Below, piece after piece: positions 23,595 to 35,997 of a stretch of 64,000 nucleotides of DNA (position 1 is its first letter; each line of letters opens with the position of its first letter). Location: positions 83,948,033-84,012,032 of the forward strand of contig NC_044550.1 in the NCBI RefSeq assembly GCF_007565055.1. The letters are read 5' to 3'. The notes beneath the pieces were generated by a model. The model was not told the DNA's origin. It did no database searches and worked only from the letters and a program-made list of their open reading frames with translations. The position numbers were made by a program, and so were the translations under genes. This stretch comes from Rhinopithecus roxellana. Taxonomy: Eukaryota > Chordata > Mammalia > Primates > Cercopithecidae.

Positions 23595-23850
23595 GTACTT
23601 AAGACCCAAGTCAAATGCCCTCTCACAACAGCAGGGTTTCTTTCTCCTCTAAATTTCCAGAACATTTTAGTCATGTCTCAGTTAGACTATTTGTATTATG
23701 ACTTGTCTGCTAATTCATCTGCTTCATTTAACTATGAGATCCTCTAAATCAGAGGCCTTGTTTTATTCATCTACATCCCTAATACTTATTATAGTTCCTC
23801 ATATATAGTTGGCAATTAATGGAAGTGAATAAATCACTTAATGTGTTACG
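23595..23850 (+). mobile_element. L2 3' end
   Basis: It follows the L2 terminal pattern: accatgag-type text (actatgagatcctctaaatcagagg), ccttgttttattcatctac, atccctaatacttattatagttcctcatatatagttggcaattaatggaagtgaataaat. Confidence 0.72.
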
Positions 23851-25740
23851 AATCCTGTTGTCTCCACCTCACACTTCACAATTAGGGAATAAAGAAATGA
23901 TCCAACTATAAAATGCAATAAACCAATCATGGCTAAGGTACAAAGTCAAGACCAAGACTATGCTTGGTCTCATTTCTGGGCACCAGTCTCTAACTCCCTT
24001 ATTGTGGAAAGAATAGTGTCTTGGTTCTGTTTGCATGAAAAATAAAAAGGAAAACCTGAATTACAGAGTAGTGAAATCTTCACCAAGTGGACATGTTTAA
24101 AATCCTAAAAATCTCTTTACTTTCCTAAAACCACAGTTTTACTCTTTAAAATAAGATGAACACTATATAAGTCTGACCATAGCCTCACATTTTAGGTAAG
24201 TACACCATTGCAGAGCATCTGATGGCCACTGTGATGATCCACAAATAGAAAACAGCCTTGTTATCTACAGAATTCAATGCAGGGGTCAAAATGAATGTTA
24301 AAATACAGCCTGCATATTTAGTCCATGACATGAACAAACAATTATAGGTATTTGGATCTAGTGCCTGGATTGGAAATGCCCAACTTTATCCTTAATGGCC
24401 GATTTCCAAGCATACTTCTGGTGCAATGAGCTTGACTCAATGGACTAAATGCTTTTCTTCTTTTCCCATAAGTTAGGGTGGTTCTGCTTTATCAGATTTG
24501 TTGTAATGCCTAGAAAATGTTCTCCTCCTGTTTATGGAGTTAGAAGGGTAAACAGGAAAGAGACTGCTGGCATGAAATAAATATGCATGTACACAGATGC
24601 ACATATGTGTGTATGCTCACATGTAACCCTTTTTTCACTTAACAGCAGTTGAAAGAATGAGAGCGAAATGGGTCAATAAGCCACTGGACACCAGCATTTT
24701 CTTCAGCGTCCCCAGGGGCCAGTCCCACCCTACCACTGCCTTTGTGAGGGCACTCTCTGGCCAGTTTTGCTCAGCACATTCATTTAACAGTTGGCATTCT
24801 GGTTATGAAGCTGACATTCTGCTCCTCTGAGTTACGATACGCTATCTACTAACATAACAGATTTTCTTGTCAAAGGGCCTGTAATGAATGTTTATTTCAG
24901 ATCTACACTTCTTAGCTTATCTGTAGCCAGACTGACTTTGCTGCCTTCAGATTTCAGCTGTTTTATTCCCCAAGGCCAAATTTACATTGGCAATTAATAA
25001 TATCCTGGCGTATTCTGACCAAGTACGCATATATATGTATCTTCCACCTCTCTGCATCATAAATGCATCTTACACTTACCTTATTGTCATTACTTCCTGC
25101 TGTCAATCTCATATTGGAATATGCGACATTGTTCTACTTTGTCATGGTGAAAAGTTTATCCTGCAAATGTTCAGTCTCTTAGGTCTTCCGTGAATGGCTG
25201 TGCTTATCTCATGTGTGCTTCCAGGCATCTCCAGGGCTCTGCATTTAACTTCATACTTCTAAAAGCAGCTGTACAGAGGTAATATTAATGTTATTGCAAC
25301 AGACAGGCAGAGCCTCATTTCTCTCTGCTTTGACTGAAAATGCCTGTTCATAGTGAAAATGTGCAGACATTGGCATTTTTGTGTGAGGTTGGAATATGTG
25401 TGGGTCCAGCCATTGACAGCAGGAAGAAATAAGACACAACTGCCAGATGGCTTGGTTTAAAAAAAAATACCAGTCAAGATTTGCTAGTGATCCATAACCA
25501 TTAGAATTATTTTCCCAAAGGATTCTCTATTCCGAGGCTAGAAAAAAATTCCTGAATTCACTCTCAGTTCTGAGATGGGGTTGCGTGAAAGAGTGGGTGA
25601 TTTAAAGATCACTTATCTCCCAGAATAGGTACTTAACCTAGACATATTGGGTGTTTAAAATTCTCGATACAAGGATATAACTGCTATCATTTTTAAATTT
25701 TTTGAAGATCTGATTTAGAATTCATAGCAGGAAGGCAGAA
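23851..25740. other. Unique sequence, no gene seen
   Basis: Nothing recognisable as a repeat or coding exon; frames are at most about 68 codons. Confidence 0.5.
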
Positions 25741-25744
25741 GGTA

Positions 25745-25955
25745 GTAGAATGAAGATTGAATTTGGAGGTAAGTTCTAGTCTCTACCATTATGTGGTTAT
25801 CTTTAGTGTACCCCTAAGCCTCAGTTTATTTTCTGTATGATGGAGATAAAATCTGCACTCTCTAGGTCATAGTCATAGTATTGTTTAAAGATCTTAAGAT
25901 AAAAATGCACAGAAATGAACTCTGTAAACCATCCAATGCTATGGATCCAAGTTGC
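25745..25955 (-). mobile_element. MIR SINE
   Basis: The plus strand shows the MIR complement: ttatgtggttatctttag, cctcagtttattttctgtatgatggagataaaatctgcactctctagg, then aaagatct..atgcacagaaatg. tRNA-derived, old. Confidence 0.66.
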
Positions 25956-26899
25956 TGTTATAAACTAACACAGAAGTTCCTGAGTTGGGGGAAAAACTAG
26001 TAAGAAACCTATTAATGGCCCTGGTAGCTTTTGCAACCTGGGTTTCCTCAGATCATCCAAGTTGTAACTTTCTTGTTGTTGGTTTGATCATTAGCTTAAT
26101 TCACCTTACATTGTTTTCTCATTTTATCCCCAAACAACTCAAACCTAAGATGAGTTATAACAACAAATAATAATGTTTAGAAAAAAAGGTCTGGTCCAAA
26201 ACAATGGTAACTATTATACATTTTTGATATGCATACTGGAAACAAGAATTTCAGTGGAAAATGATTAGCTTGTTGTCTTTGCATTCATTTAAGTTAAAGT
26301 GATGGTTACACTGAGACATTACTGATTCTTCACTTAACACATCCACTCAGTGTTTCCACTAGGATTTAAGTGATCCTAGACCCTGCCCCGCTAATGAGAA
26401 TGCCACCTTCCCACCCAGTGTGCTTCTTCTGTTCTATCTGTGGACTCCATGCTCTTTGCAGTCACAGCCCTCTTCTCTCTAGTTGGCTGCTGGATACTGT
26501 GGACCCACTCAGTTACCCCAATGTAGTACGAACTGGGTGAACACTTGCTTTATGAGTGAGTGACGCCACATGCCTCTTCTCCTTTACAGCCCATACGTGA
26601 AGGCACTGCTGGTGGAGGCAGCAGAGTGAGTCAAATCTCACAAATGACCATCACTAAATTCAACATCCCCAAATTCCTGTGTCCAGTAAGTGTGATGACT
26701 TTTTCCTAAGATACCATCAAAGGATAAATAAAATGGAATGTCATCTGTCCTAAACAATGCTTTCCCAGGGTGAGGCTTCTCTAACAGCTTCTGCATTACA
26801 GACTATTGAAAGGCAGCATTCTGGAACATTCTGAAAGCAGAGAGGGAGGGAGAGAACAAATACTGCACAGAGGTCTCAGGATTACTAAGCACTGAAATA
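25956..26899. other. Unique sequence, contains a candidate small exon
   Basis: No repeat recognised. A polypyrimidine tract plus AG and a GTGAGT donor 36 bases apart lie near 26.6 kb (separate entry). Confidence 0.5.
26590..26625 (+). other. Candidate 36-nt exon flanked by strong splice signals
   Basis: The acceptor side reads gcctcttctcctttacag immediately before 26590, a good polypyrimidine tract with CAG. A branch-point-like gagtgac lies about 30 bases upstream. The donor side at 26626 is GTGAGT preceded by AGA. The 36 bases between are a multiple of three and open in the frame that starts at the first base (PIREGTAGGGSR). No neighbouring exon is recognised in the window. It could be an alternative or noncoding-RNA exon, or simply a decoy pair. 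Confidence 0.2.
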
Positions 26900-27214
26900 T
26901 TTTTATTTTTATTTATTTATTTATTTTTTTGAGACAAAGTCTTGCTCTGTCGCCCAAGTTGGAGGGCAGTGGAGCGATCTTGGTTCACTGCAACCTCTGC
27001 CTCCTGGGTTCAAGCAATTCTCCTGCCTCAGTCTCCCAAGTAGCTGGACTACAGGCAACTGCCACCATGCCCAACTAATTTTTGTGTTTTTAGTAGAGAC
27101 GGGGTTTCACCATGTTGGCCAGGCTGGTCTCAAACTCCTAACGTGGTGATCCGCCCACCTCAGCCTCCCAAAGTGCTGGGATTACAGGCCAGGTGTGGGC
27201 CACCGTGGCCAGCC
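26900..27214 (-). mobile_element. AluS-type, full length
   Basis: Reverse Alu with an A/T-interrupted tail (tttatttatttatttattttttt) and both monomers. The right end carries a small duplication (aggccaggtgtgggccaccgtggcc) in place of the simple terminus. Confidence 0.93.
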
Positions 27215-27609
27215 ATCTTTATTTCTCAACTATTATTCCAAATCAAAGAGAAGTTCACATTTTAACCTCTGGATGAAACTACAAGTCTATAGTCTTGAAC
27301 TGTGTTCATTACCATATTAGGTAATAATGACTATGGACATATAATTATTGATTACAGCTTTTAAAATAACCATGCTATTGAGTAGCCTTGAACAGAAAAC
27401 TGAGGTTATAATAGAAAATAAATTCGACTTTGAGAATATAAAAATTTCAATTAAAGAAACATACAATAAGAGACACTGGTCCAGAATTATATGTTTTTGG
27501 TTGATCTTTCACCATTCATGTTATGCAGCCTTCTGTGCTGCAAAACCTGGGAATAATTAAGAAAAATGTGCAGTATCAAAACCACAATAATGGCACTAGA
27601 TGTTACATC

Positions 27610-27790
27610 ACTGAAGTGAAACCATGTAGTTTTCATTTCAGGTTCCATGATTTGTTAGTCCAGTCATGTGACACGGGACAAGTCACTTTATTTATACTCA
27701 GCCTTTTAGTTTACACATTGAACCTCCTGGGATCCTGTGGGACTGAAAAATGTTGATGACAGAGAGTGTAAGTCTTTATAAACTCTGAGT
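27610..27790 (-). mobile_element. MIR SINE
   Basis: The complement of the MIR core is visible: gtcatgtgacacgggacaagtcacttta, then cagccttttagtttacacattgaa. Confidence 0.6.
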
Positions 27791-29614
27791 TTTCAGTTCT
27801 GTTTTTAAAACATTGCTTGGATTAAATCAGCAAACTGGTTTGTTATTTCTGTTATTTTGTGCCTTTGGAAGGTTGAGCTCTTCATCTCTACTTTTACTGT
27901 AATGACTGTTACTAAAACTGACATTCCTGACCCAATTCCCCACCAGGATGATTAGGCATTCTCTTCAGGTGTGTGTTCCTTTATCACCGAACTTAGTCAC
28001 TTTACTAAAGTAACTTCAGACGGGCTTTAGTTTTGAGGACAGGCTGTAAAACTAACAAGAAAAAAGGAAAATGTAAAGATGTGGACACGGAGTGATGGGT
28101 TGCCTTCCTGATCGTGTATTCAGAGGCTGAAAGCCCAGAGAACCTGGGCAATTGCTAACCCGCGGTATCTGGAGCAACCAGCAATCTAATGCGAAATTCC
28201 TTTCATCTTCCCTCCACACTCCTGTGAAAACCAGGAAGATTTCTGAAAGGCACAGAGATTCTCAATCGTTGCAACGAGGCAGCTTTCTTATAGTGTGAGT
28301 TCATGAGAGCCAGGGCAATTTCATGTTAAACATACACACAAGATGACAGGGAAGTGGGCGAACTGATAGTCCGAAATACATATGCAAACCCTCCCTTGGA
28401 AGCTTGCTTTTCACTCTCTTGTACAAAGTTAATGGAAACCAAGGAACTACCATTCCAGAATTGTTGCCCGCTTTAATCCTTAATAACCAAATAAAAATGG
28501 GCAGCCTGTATTCGGGAGCAGCTCTAGCAAGCAGACCTCTAGGAAACAAGGCTCCCTACAGACTTTCCCTTGATCTTAAAGCTTAACTTGAAACATTTAT
28601 ATGCACGGAGCACCTGGCCAGGAGATGTGAGGAGGCCTTTTTTTTTTCTTCTTCTTCTTCTTCTTTTCACCTTGGCTCCATTTCTTTCTTTAATAATAAA
28701 TTCTCAGTTTTCTTTTTTCCCTTCTTGGAAACTGATTCCATTCCAAATAATGTTTTTTGTTCTTTCTTAATAGTTTAAGAAAAGCAAGACAAACTTGAAA
28801 ACCCCCCATTAACATCCATCAGGCTCCCCGCCTGCCGATCGGTATCATCTTCACTTTAGGAAAGATGAAGCAGAAAGTCAGTGTAGGTTAATTCCAATCA
28901 GGTTGAGAACTTCTTTTGTTTGAATTCAAAGGGCTCAGGTTAACCTATTATGCAATTTACTACCAACTGGCTGCACAAATCTTCTTTCACATACCTTGCT
29001 GGGTGAAGAAGTGATGAGCGTGGAAACTTGTTCTGACTGCACCAGTTGAAATACGCAGGTGTCTGAATTATGGTCAGAAGTTTAACAGAGGAGGAGAGCT
29101 CAAATCTGTCCTAAAATAGTAACGCCGTCTGGATCACATCCTCAACAAGGTTATCTTGCATTTAACGGTAAAAAAATTATACACAGAGTCTGATATAAAG
29201 ACTTTTCCTCAAATCGGGTCAAAACCAGGATAGACGCTTTATAGTTATTTTGAAATAAATGTATGTAAAGAAGGGAGTACCAGCTCACGAGTATCACCAG
29301 CCTCTCTCCTCCTTTCTTTCTTCCATCTTTCATTCCTTCTTTCCTCCCCATTTTTATTTCACAAAAGATTTTAAAGACATACCTGAAGACACACTATACA
29401 CACAATATAAGAGTTGAAATTGGAGCAAAAAGAAAATAGACAAGAAAACTAATGCTGAAGGAAATATTCCAAAATAGATATAAATGCAAACCATTCACTC
29501 CTGTATGGTTGCTGGGAAGTGGAAGGTGGAACTTTGGCTGGCTGGATGCCCTGACTCTAGTCCAGTCCCCAGCACCAATGCTCAAGGGACGTCCAATCCA
29601 TCTCCTCAACTCCC
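27791..29614. other. Unique sequence with a short (CTT)n run
   Basis: No gene recognised. A pyrimidine tract ttttttttcttcttcttcttcttctttt lies at about 28638-28667. Frames are at most 82 codons. Confidence 0.5.
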
Positions 29615-30180
29615 ACCTCGCCCTCCTCTAATCTCAGTCTCCATACCTGAGTGATGCCTCTAAAAAGCAAATCGGATAAGGTCTTATCATTGCCTCAACA
29701 TGTTATTGACTACCCCCTATACAGAGGATAAAATCAGAATCCCTCAGTGTAGCTTATACTACTAGCGTGACCTGGCACCTCACTGCTCTCCACCTCTCTG
29801 GCAATCTCAGAGCCCCACCAGGTCTGGCCACACCAGACCTCGTTCAACAATTCAAATATGTCCTTTCCTGCACAGCTATTTCAGTGAGCTCCTCTGCCTC
29901 TCCACCAGCTGAACTTGCACTTCAACTTCCTCCAGTTCTGGGTCGTGCTCCTCAGACTGGAGTAGGTGCTCCCTAAGCATGTTCCCACCTGTCCTTCCTC
30001 GTCACGGCACCTGTCACACTTCATTATTTACTTACCAGCTGGCTTGTGCTGTTTGAGAATGCACTCTCGGAGAGTAGGAGCCGGGTCTAGGTTGCTCCTT
30101 ATTTCCAGCATCTATCAGAGTGCTTGTCATATCACTATTGCTTACCTATACGTTATTGTTGGCCACAGGCATAAATCATA
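29615..30180 (+). mobile_element. L2 3' region
   Basis: About 560 bp following L2: tcggataaggtcttatcattgcc, ggataaaatcagaatccctcagtgtagc, gtctggccacaccagacctc, ccagctgaacttgcacttc, ccctaagcatgttcccacctg, atgcactctcggagagtaggagccgggtc, then the catctatcagagtgcttgtcat terminus. Confidence 0.85.
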
Positions 30181-30184
30181 ATAA

Positions 30185-30390
30185 CAACTGACATCAAATA
30201 AACATTCACCATGGGCCAAAAAAAGATGCATCATGTTTTACCTTCTTTATCTTTGTAGAAAAAAAACATTTATTCTTCATAATAAAGCCATTATCTTTCT
30301 TCACAGTAAAGCTATGAGGTACGTTATTATTATCTTCATTTTACAGATGAGGAAACTGAGCCTGCAAGCAAGTGACAAATGATGCTTCCC
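30185..30390 (+). mobile_element. MIR SINE
   Basis: Clear MIR core: agctatgaggtacgttattattatcttcattttacagatgaggaaactgagcctgc, preceded by the gggcc and catcatg text of the 5' half. Confidence 0.86.
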
Positions 30391-32925
30391 AACAGCCTAA
30401 GCAATAAACAGACAATGTTCAGTTGCAAAATTTATAGTGGAAAAAATTCACAATTGTTGGGGAGAAACATAACTTTTCCCAGATTGTGAAACTTAAAATA
30501 TTAATTCCCATGGGTTATGTGAAAGCATTCGCCAATGGCCTGATTGTATGGATGGCAGCCTGGGGATCCCTACAGAGAACAAAGTAACAGGCTTTATGAG
30601 ACCCCTTGCTAGTGTCTCTCAATACAAGCAATGGCACAACACGAAAGCACAATTCACCAGGCTCCCACCTACATCAGGCAAAACACACAGCTCTCCCGTG
30701 GCCTGGCTTAAACCAAGGGGTGATTTAATTGACCAAAATCAAACCTAGCAAATATTCATGTTGTGACTTTGAGATCATTTTCCCCCTGAGAAGAGGGAGG
30801 AAAAGGAGAGTCCATAGGAAGGAAAGGCAAGGACTGGCGACTTACTCTAAAGAGAAGGGCAACGCAGGTCTGCAGGCGAGCTGCCTCCACCAGCATAGTC
30901 TTCCTGACTGATCTCTGAAAAGACATGCTGACCTGGGCCTGATGCCTCCTCCGCCACCTGGAGGCTTTGGTCTCAGTGGCTCCAGGAGCCTTTCTGCTCT
31001 CATGGCCACCGAATCTATGTCTAGGTTACAAATACCTGCTCTTGCGGGAGAGGGAGGGTATTTTATTTTGTTGTATTTAAAAGTGACAACCCTGCTCCCA
31101 GAGCAAAGCTTTGGGTTTGTTTGAGGTTTGATCATCAAAATGGAGTTAGTCAAGCAAGGCAATTCTGACTACTTCCTCCTCACCATCTAGGTGCCATTGA
31201 GATATAAAGCCTTTGGCAGCAGAAAACCCATGCACACATACATATGCCTGCACATGCATGCACCCACAGGTCTTCTTTTGTGTTGGGTGCAACGGCCCAC
31301 TTTGGAACTCTGTGCCATTTGCATATGTGTTTCTGAGCCTGATGAAAAATTTTTCTCTGAAACAACTGAGCTTTTACCAATTATTGTCAATCACAGTCTG
31401 TATTTTACTATCTTGGAACTATCTCCCTGCAGCCCTACTGTGGTTATTTTACTCCACTCCATCTACTGCAATATGAATAGAAATCTTAGACCACGTGAAT
31501 AGAGAGGTCGAAAGAGAGCAAATTTTCTCTTTAGTTGCAATAATATGATATCTAAAAAAATTAGTTCTATATGTTAGTATTTTTCTATTAAAGCCATGTA
31601 CCTATGCATCTGTTTTTAAAATATACACTTGTCTTTCAGACATTTGCAGTATTTCTCAACCTTTAAACAAACTTCAGGAAAATGACTGTAACATAGATAA
31701 TGTAAATTTGAACAATATAGACTCCCTTTTTTCCTGGAAGACACAAAGAATAAAATATTATCCATAAAAGTCTGAAAGTTTTAGTTTAAAAGAATAAATG
31801 CTAGGGTCTTTAGAATATTTACCACCCACTTATTTGCTTCTAGGACATTTTGTAAATCGATGAGTCCAATTCTATGAAGTGGATGAGAATAAAGCTGTCC
31901 ACTTACATTCTTCCTACTAGTCAGCCATGAAATTTAAAATTCTATGATAATAGATGTATGTGATATTTCTATATATGGTTTTTGATATTACATCCTGAGT
32001 TTCTTTTGATTCAACATTTACTAGTTATTTAATATCCTCTTCCTTTCAGTTAATTACTCCATGAAAAAAAATGGAAATGGTTAAAAGTTCAAAATGACAG
32101 AAAAGAGAAGATTGAACTCCTTGAGAAATAAGTCCAAACTTTAGATGCAAAATGACAAACATAAAACAAAAGGAAGTCAGTATATCTGTCCTGGCAAAGA
32201 AAAGAAAAGTTCTCTATTTTTCTCATAAGAAAAAAAAGTAATAATCTTAAATTTAGAAAGGGAAATTGAGGTTACATTCCTAAACAACAGAATCATCTGG
32301 GTGGTGAGAGGCAGAATTTGTCCAGTCTATCAGGAAGTAAAGATTAGAGTAGACAATATCACCTTAGAGAGTAGAGAACACAAACATTGTAAATGTAATC
32401 CAACCTGGAAGAAGCATGGAATGCAGTTCATGATTTCTGGAGGACAGTTCCTTCCAGCCCTAAGAATCGGCAATTTGCCTACCATTTAGTAAATAGCCTT
32501 TACTTAGTGGAGGGTAGCCTAATGCTATAAAAAAATAAAACATCTATCACAGCCCCTGCTCATTAGTACTACACAGACCTCACGAATCTTTGGTGCTGTA
32601 TTAACGCCAAGTACTCTCTCACTTAAGTGGTACAGCCTGTGTTCCATTAGAGACGGGTAAGAAGAGGCACCAGTTCTTTTTCAGCAATCAGGTTTTTTTT
32701 TTAAAAAAATTGCCCATCCTCATCTTAAACTTTTCGATAGCTTGTCAAAATAAGGGACAGTGGAAGCACACAACATAACAAAATATAAATACCAAACCTA
32801 GTCCTTGCGAGAAAACTCCCCAGCGTTCCCTACCCTGTTCAATCACGCTGCTCATTAAATAAGTCATTTTAATACTCACTGTCAGCCCAGTCTTCTAGGT
32901 GCCAGGATTTTCTTTTGAAGAGAGA
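30391..32925. other. Unique sequence, no gene seen
   Basis: About 2.5 kb without recognised repeats. Frames up to 106 codons (31162-30842, minus) overlap equally long frames on the other strand and have no homology I recognise. Confidence 0.45.
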
Positions 32926-33099
32926 AGGTGCTCTGTGGGCCAGCCTTGCAGAAGGGTAAACATGTGGAAACCAGGACGGGGTTTTCTAGTATTTAAGATC
33001 TGGCATCTTCTAAATTTAGGGGCACTCCCCTCCCCTCTTTTTGGGCTTAAAATATTTTTAAATTTTATTTTATTGTAATGTTTTAGTTTGCACAGACAC
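32926..33099 (+). repeat. Local duplication, copy A
   Basis: Starts aggtgctctgtgggccagcc and ends tagtttgcacagacac. The same block recurs at 34540-34741 with about 95% identity in its non-AT part (through ggcatcttctaaatttaggg). It is not a repeat family I recognise. It is flanked by ordinary unique DNA on both sides, so this is probably the donor copy. Confidence 0.9.
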
Positions 33100-34277
33100 A
33101 ATGTGCTGTGAAACACACCTCAAGTGTCTTTTAAAAATTAAAACAGGGTTGATTTGTAGTGTCAATGATTCCTGCTAATCAAAATCACTGACAATTTTTC
33201 AGGAGGGAAGAAGTATGGTTTAGCCCTCTCACTAGAGAGCATTGCTTCATTTTTCTGTTTTGATCTAAATCTGAATGTTTTCCTGCAGATAATTCTCTTG
33301 CATTTTTAAACGGGAGAAACAGGCAATAAAATTCTAAGAAAATAGATGTTTATTTGGACACACAAATTTCCATCCCTGACTCCAGGCGCATGAGCAGAGC
33401 TTCAGGTCCCTCTGCTGGTCCAGCTCAATGGGAGCTGTCAAGGGCAGGTTCAGAGACTTCCACCTCTAAATGAAAACTTATAAATAGGATGTTGTATTTA
33501 TTCTTTTCCTACGGCCAAGGACCATCACTGGGATGCAGGGAGTGGTAAGTGTGGACTCCAATTATGACAGGAAAAACAAGCAGCTGCCCAGACAGAATTC
33601 CTCTAAGTTGTGTATCTGACTCAGAAGCCAATGTACATTTCAATACATGCTCCATTTTCTAACCATGCTTTTTTGAAATTGTCTTTTAAAGATTAGGAGT
33701 AGTTTTTGTGATCCAGAAAATTTATAAGAAGCTCCTTGTCTTTAAAGTCAAGGATTTCTTTAAAAAACTAGAGAAACAAGAAGAAAGAAGGCAAGAGAAC
33801 GTGACAAAGCAGTAATTTTCCCAGACTCTTACGTTCTAGCAAAACAAATCTGTGTAAGTATAGTTTGGTGGGCAGTAGACTTGATTCTTTTCAACCGGAG
33901 AGTCATGCGATGGCATTCTAGTACTCTTTTTCTATGAGAATAAAATTGATTTTTAATGTTTTTAAACAGTATGTGTGGCTTAACTGTAAACCCATTCAAG
34001 AAAGCACCATTCTCTTTAATTATCATTATGAGGGCCTTTATGCAAATTCATGAATTAACACCAGAAAAGGATAGTGCTATTTTCTAACACTAGTCTTCAT
34101 TATATTTTCATACCATTCTTAAATACAAAAATATAATATTAGAGAAAGAAAAAAACTAATGAGGTCACTTAATTCAAGTAAGTCAAAGCGAATAATATTT
34201 GAACAGTGATTAATTGGTCTAAAGCTATCACTTTAAACCAAAGAGTTAATAATGACCCAGAACAAATAATGACAGAA
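33100..34277. other. Unique sequence between duplication copy A and the TA satellite
   Basis: No gene or repeat recognised; AT-rich. Confidence 0.5.
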
Positions 34278-34530
34278 ATATATATATATTTATTTAGATA
34301 TATATATCTATATATGTGTATATATAGTGTATATATGTATATATGTATATATACACATATATGTGTATATACACTATGTATACACATATACACACATGTG
34401 TATACATAGTGTATATATGTATATACACATATATGTGTATAGGTATGTATATACACATATATAGTGTATATATATACTATATATAGGTATATATATATAT
34501 ACAGTGTATATATATACATATATAATATAG
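34278..34530. repeat. TA-rich satellite with (TA)n, TGTA and CACATA units
   Basis: About 250 bases composed almost wholly of ta, tgta, tata-cac and gtgtata units, rich in overlapping palindromes such as tatatacacatatatgtgtata. It ends in agagagag at the junction with duplication copy B. The long frames here are low-complexity artefacts. Confidence 0.95.
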
Positions 34531-34539
34531 AGAGAGAGC

Positions 34540-34741
34540 AGGTGCTCTGTGAGCCAGCCTTGCAGAAGGGTAAACATTTGGAAACCAGGACAGGGTTTTC
34601 TAGTATTTAAGATCTGGCATCTTCTAAATTTAGGGGCCCTCCCCCTCCCTCTTTTGGGGTTTAAATATTTTTAAAATTTATTTTAAATTTAAATTTAAAA
34701 ATATTTAAATTTTATTTTAATTTTTTAGTTTGCACAGACAC
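34540..34741 (+). repeat. Local duplication, copy B, inside the TA satellite
   Basis: Matches copy A (32926-33099) in the same orientation from aggtgctctgtgagcc to agtttgcacagacac. It is about 28 bases longer because the AT-rich ttaaatatttttaaa segment is itself partly duplicated. TA-rich satellite abuts it on both sides. Confidence 0.9.
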
Positions 34742-34885
34742 GATATATACACTATATACATATACATACACTATATGTATATATACACTATATGTGTATA
34801 TATATACATATATACATAGAGAGAGAGAGAAAGAGAAAGAGACAGACAAAGAGAGAGGGAGAAAAAGAGAAGAGGGAAAATGAGA
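34742..34885. repeat. TA-rich tract followed by GA-rich tract
   Basis: gatatatacactatatac..tatacatatatacata, then (GA)n-rich agagagagagagaaagagaaagagacagac. The TA-to-GAGA transition repeats the one at 34515-34540 on the other side of copy B. Confidence 0.93.
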
Positions 34886-35409
34886 AAAATACTACTTCAC
34901 CTAGCTGATGGGACCCTCAAAATTATCCAAAATGATAATGACTTTTTATGTTATACATCTTAGTATTTAATAGAATAGCAATAGAGAAACATCTTTCTGG
35001 AATGTCTGAAATTATTCCTGCAGAAATCCACTCCTCCTCAGTGCGAGGATCCCCATTCTGAGAAACATACAGGAATGGCAACCCATGTGCCAGCCATCTT
35101 TCTCATCACATCAATCCCAGCCCACACGCGGGTCTGATCACCTTTGTTTTAGACACACAGGGTGAATGAATATTAATTACAATTGCTACAGCCCTATTAT
35201 TTTCACAATGAATTCAACTTTCTAGTAATTGAGATATTTGAGTATTTTTAGTGAAGACCATTTTGCTAAACAAACAAAAAACAACAACAACAACAACAAA
35301 AACTGTGAGGCAATTTTAAATTACATTGACTTAAAATTCATATTATTTGAAGGATGCTGTTGCTAGAGGAATTAAGGACACGAAGGTCACTTCCAAACTT
35401 GTTGATAAT

Positions 35410-35548
35410 CAGAAGCAGATGGACGTGCTATTAAAAATTCACATACCCATGCCCACATCAGAGCTACCAAATCAAAATCTCTGAGGACGGGTTCCTGGAA
35501 TCTTATTTATTTATTTAGCTTCCAGATTTGGAAACCACTGCTCCAGGA
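35410..35548 (+). mobile_element. MER5-like hAT-Charlie fragment
   Basis: The text ctattaaaaattcacatacccatgccc, ccaaatcaaaatctctgagga, gttcctggaatctt and the right terminus tttggaaaccactgctcc fit the MER5 group. The left end is degenerate. Confidence 0.62.
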
Positions 35549-35896
35549 TGTTGCAAAATCAAGAGAGATGTTAAATGATTTGAATGAAAACATATCCCAA
35601 CATCTGGGCAGTTCCCTGCAGCCTCAAAGACTAGAAGAGCCGAGGCCACACCATCTCCAAAAGCACCAGGTACAAGTCTGTTCTCCAAAAATGCACAGAA
35701 ATAGAATACTGTGTAGTACACTTTTTAGGTAAATGAAATGAAAAATCATAATTTAAAATGCTCTACCTTGTTCCCATTGTACAGAGTGATGTATTTAAAT
35801 TACTAGCTTTTGCGTCTTTACTTTTTAAAATTGGTTGTTGGAAAATAAAATCTATCTCGTTTATTGGGCGGCAAAGCTGCAACATAAAAGAACAAT

Positions 35897-35914
35897 GTTG
35901 CCATCTAGTGGTCA
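35897..35914 (-). promoter_or_regulatory. CTCF-like binding motif
   Basis: The minus strand reads tgaccactagatggcaac, which fits the CTCF core consensus YGRCCASYAGRKGGCRSY at 17 of 18 positions. It lies in unique DNA just upstream of an old L1. The sequence match is direct; occupancy is inference. Orientation is minus, so any loop anchored here would extend toward lower coordinates. Confidence 0.5.
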
Positions 35915-35997
35915 ATTGAAGACATTCCTGAATGAGACCATTGCATGAAGTTTCGAGTTGAAGGAAAAGATAGCTCAGGAAATAAAGTAAATATATT

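Noticed and set aside
30842..31162. 106-codon minus-strand frame with a Gly/Pro run
   Set aside because: It is mirrored by plus-strand frames, has no recognisable homology and no exon signals.
34169..34577. Tyr/Ile-rich frames of 67-116 codons on both strands
   Set aside because: They are translations of a TA-rich satellite; low complexity in every frame.
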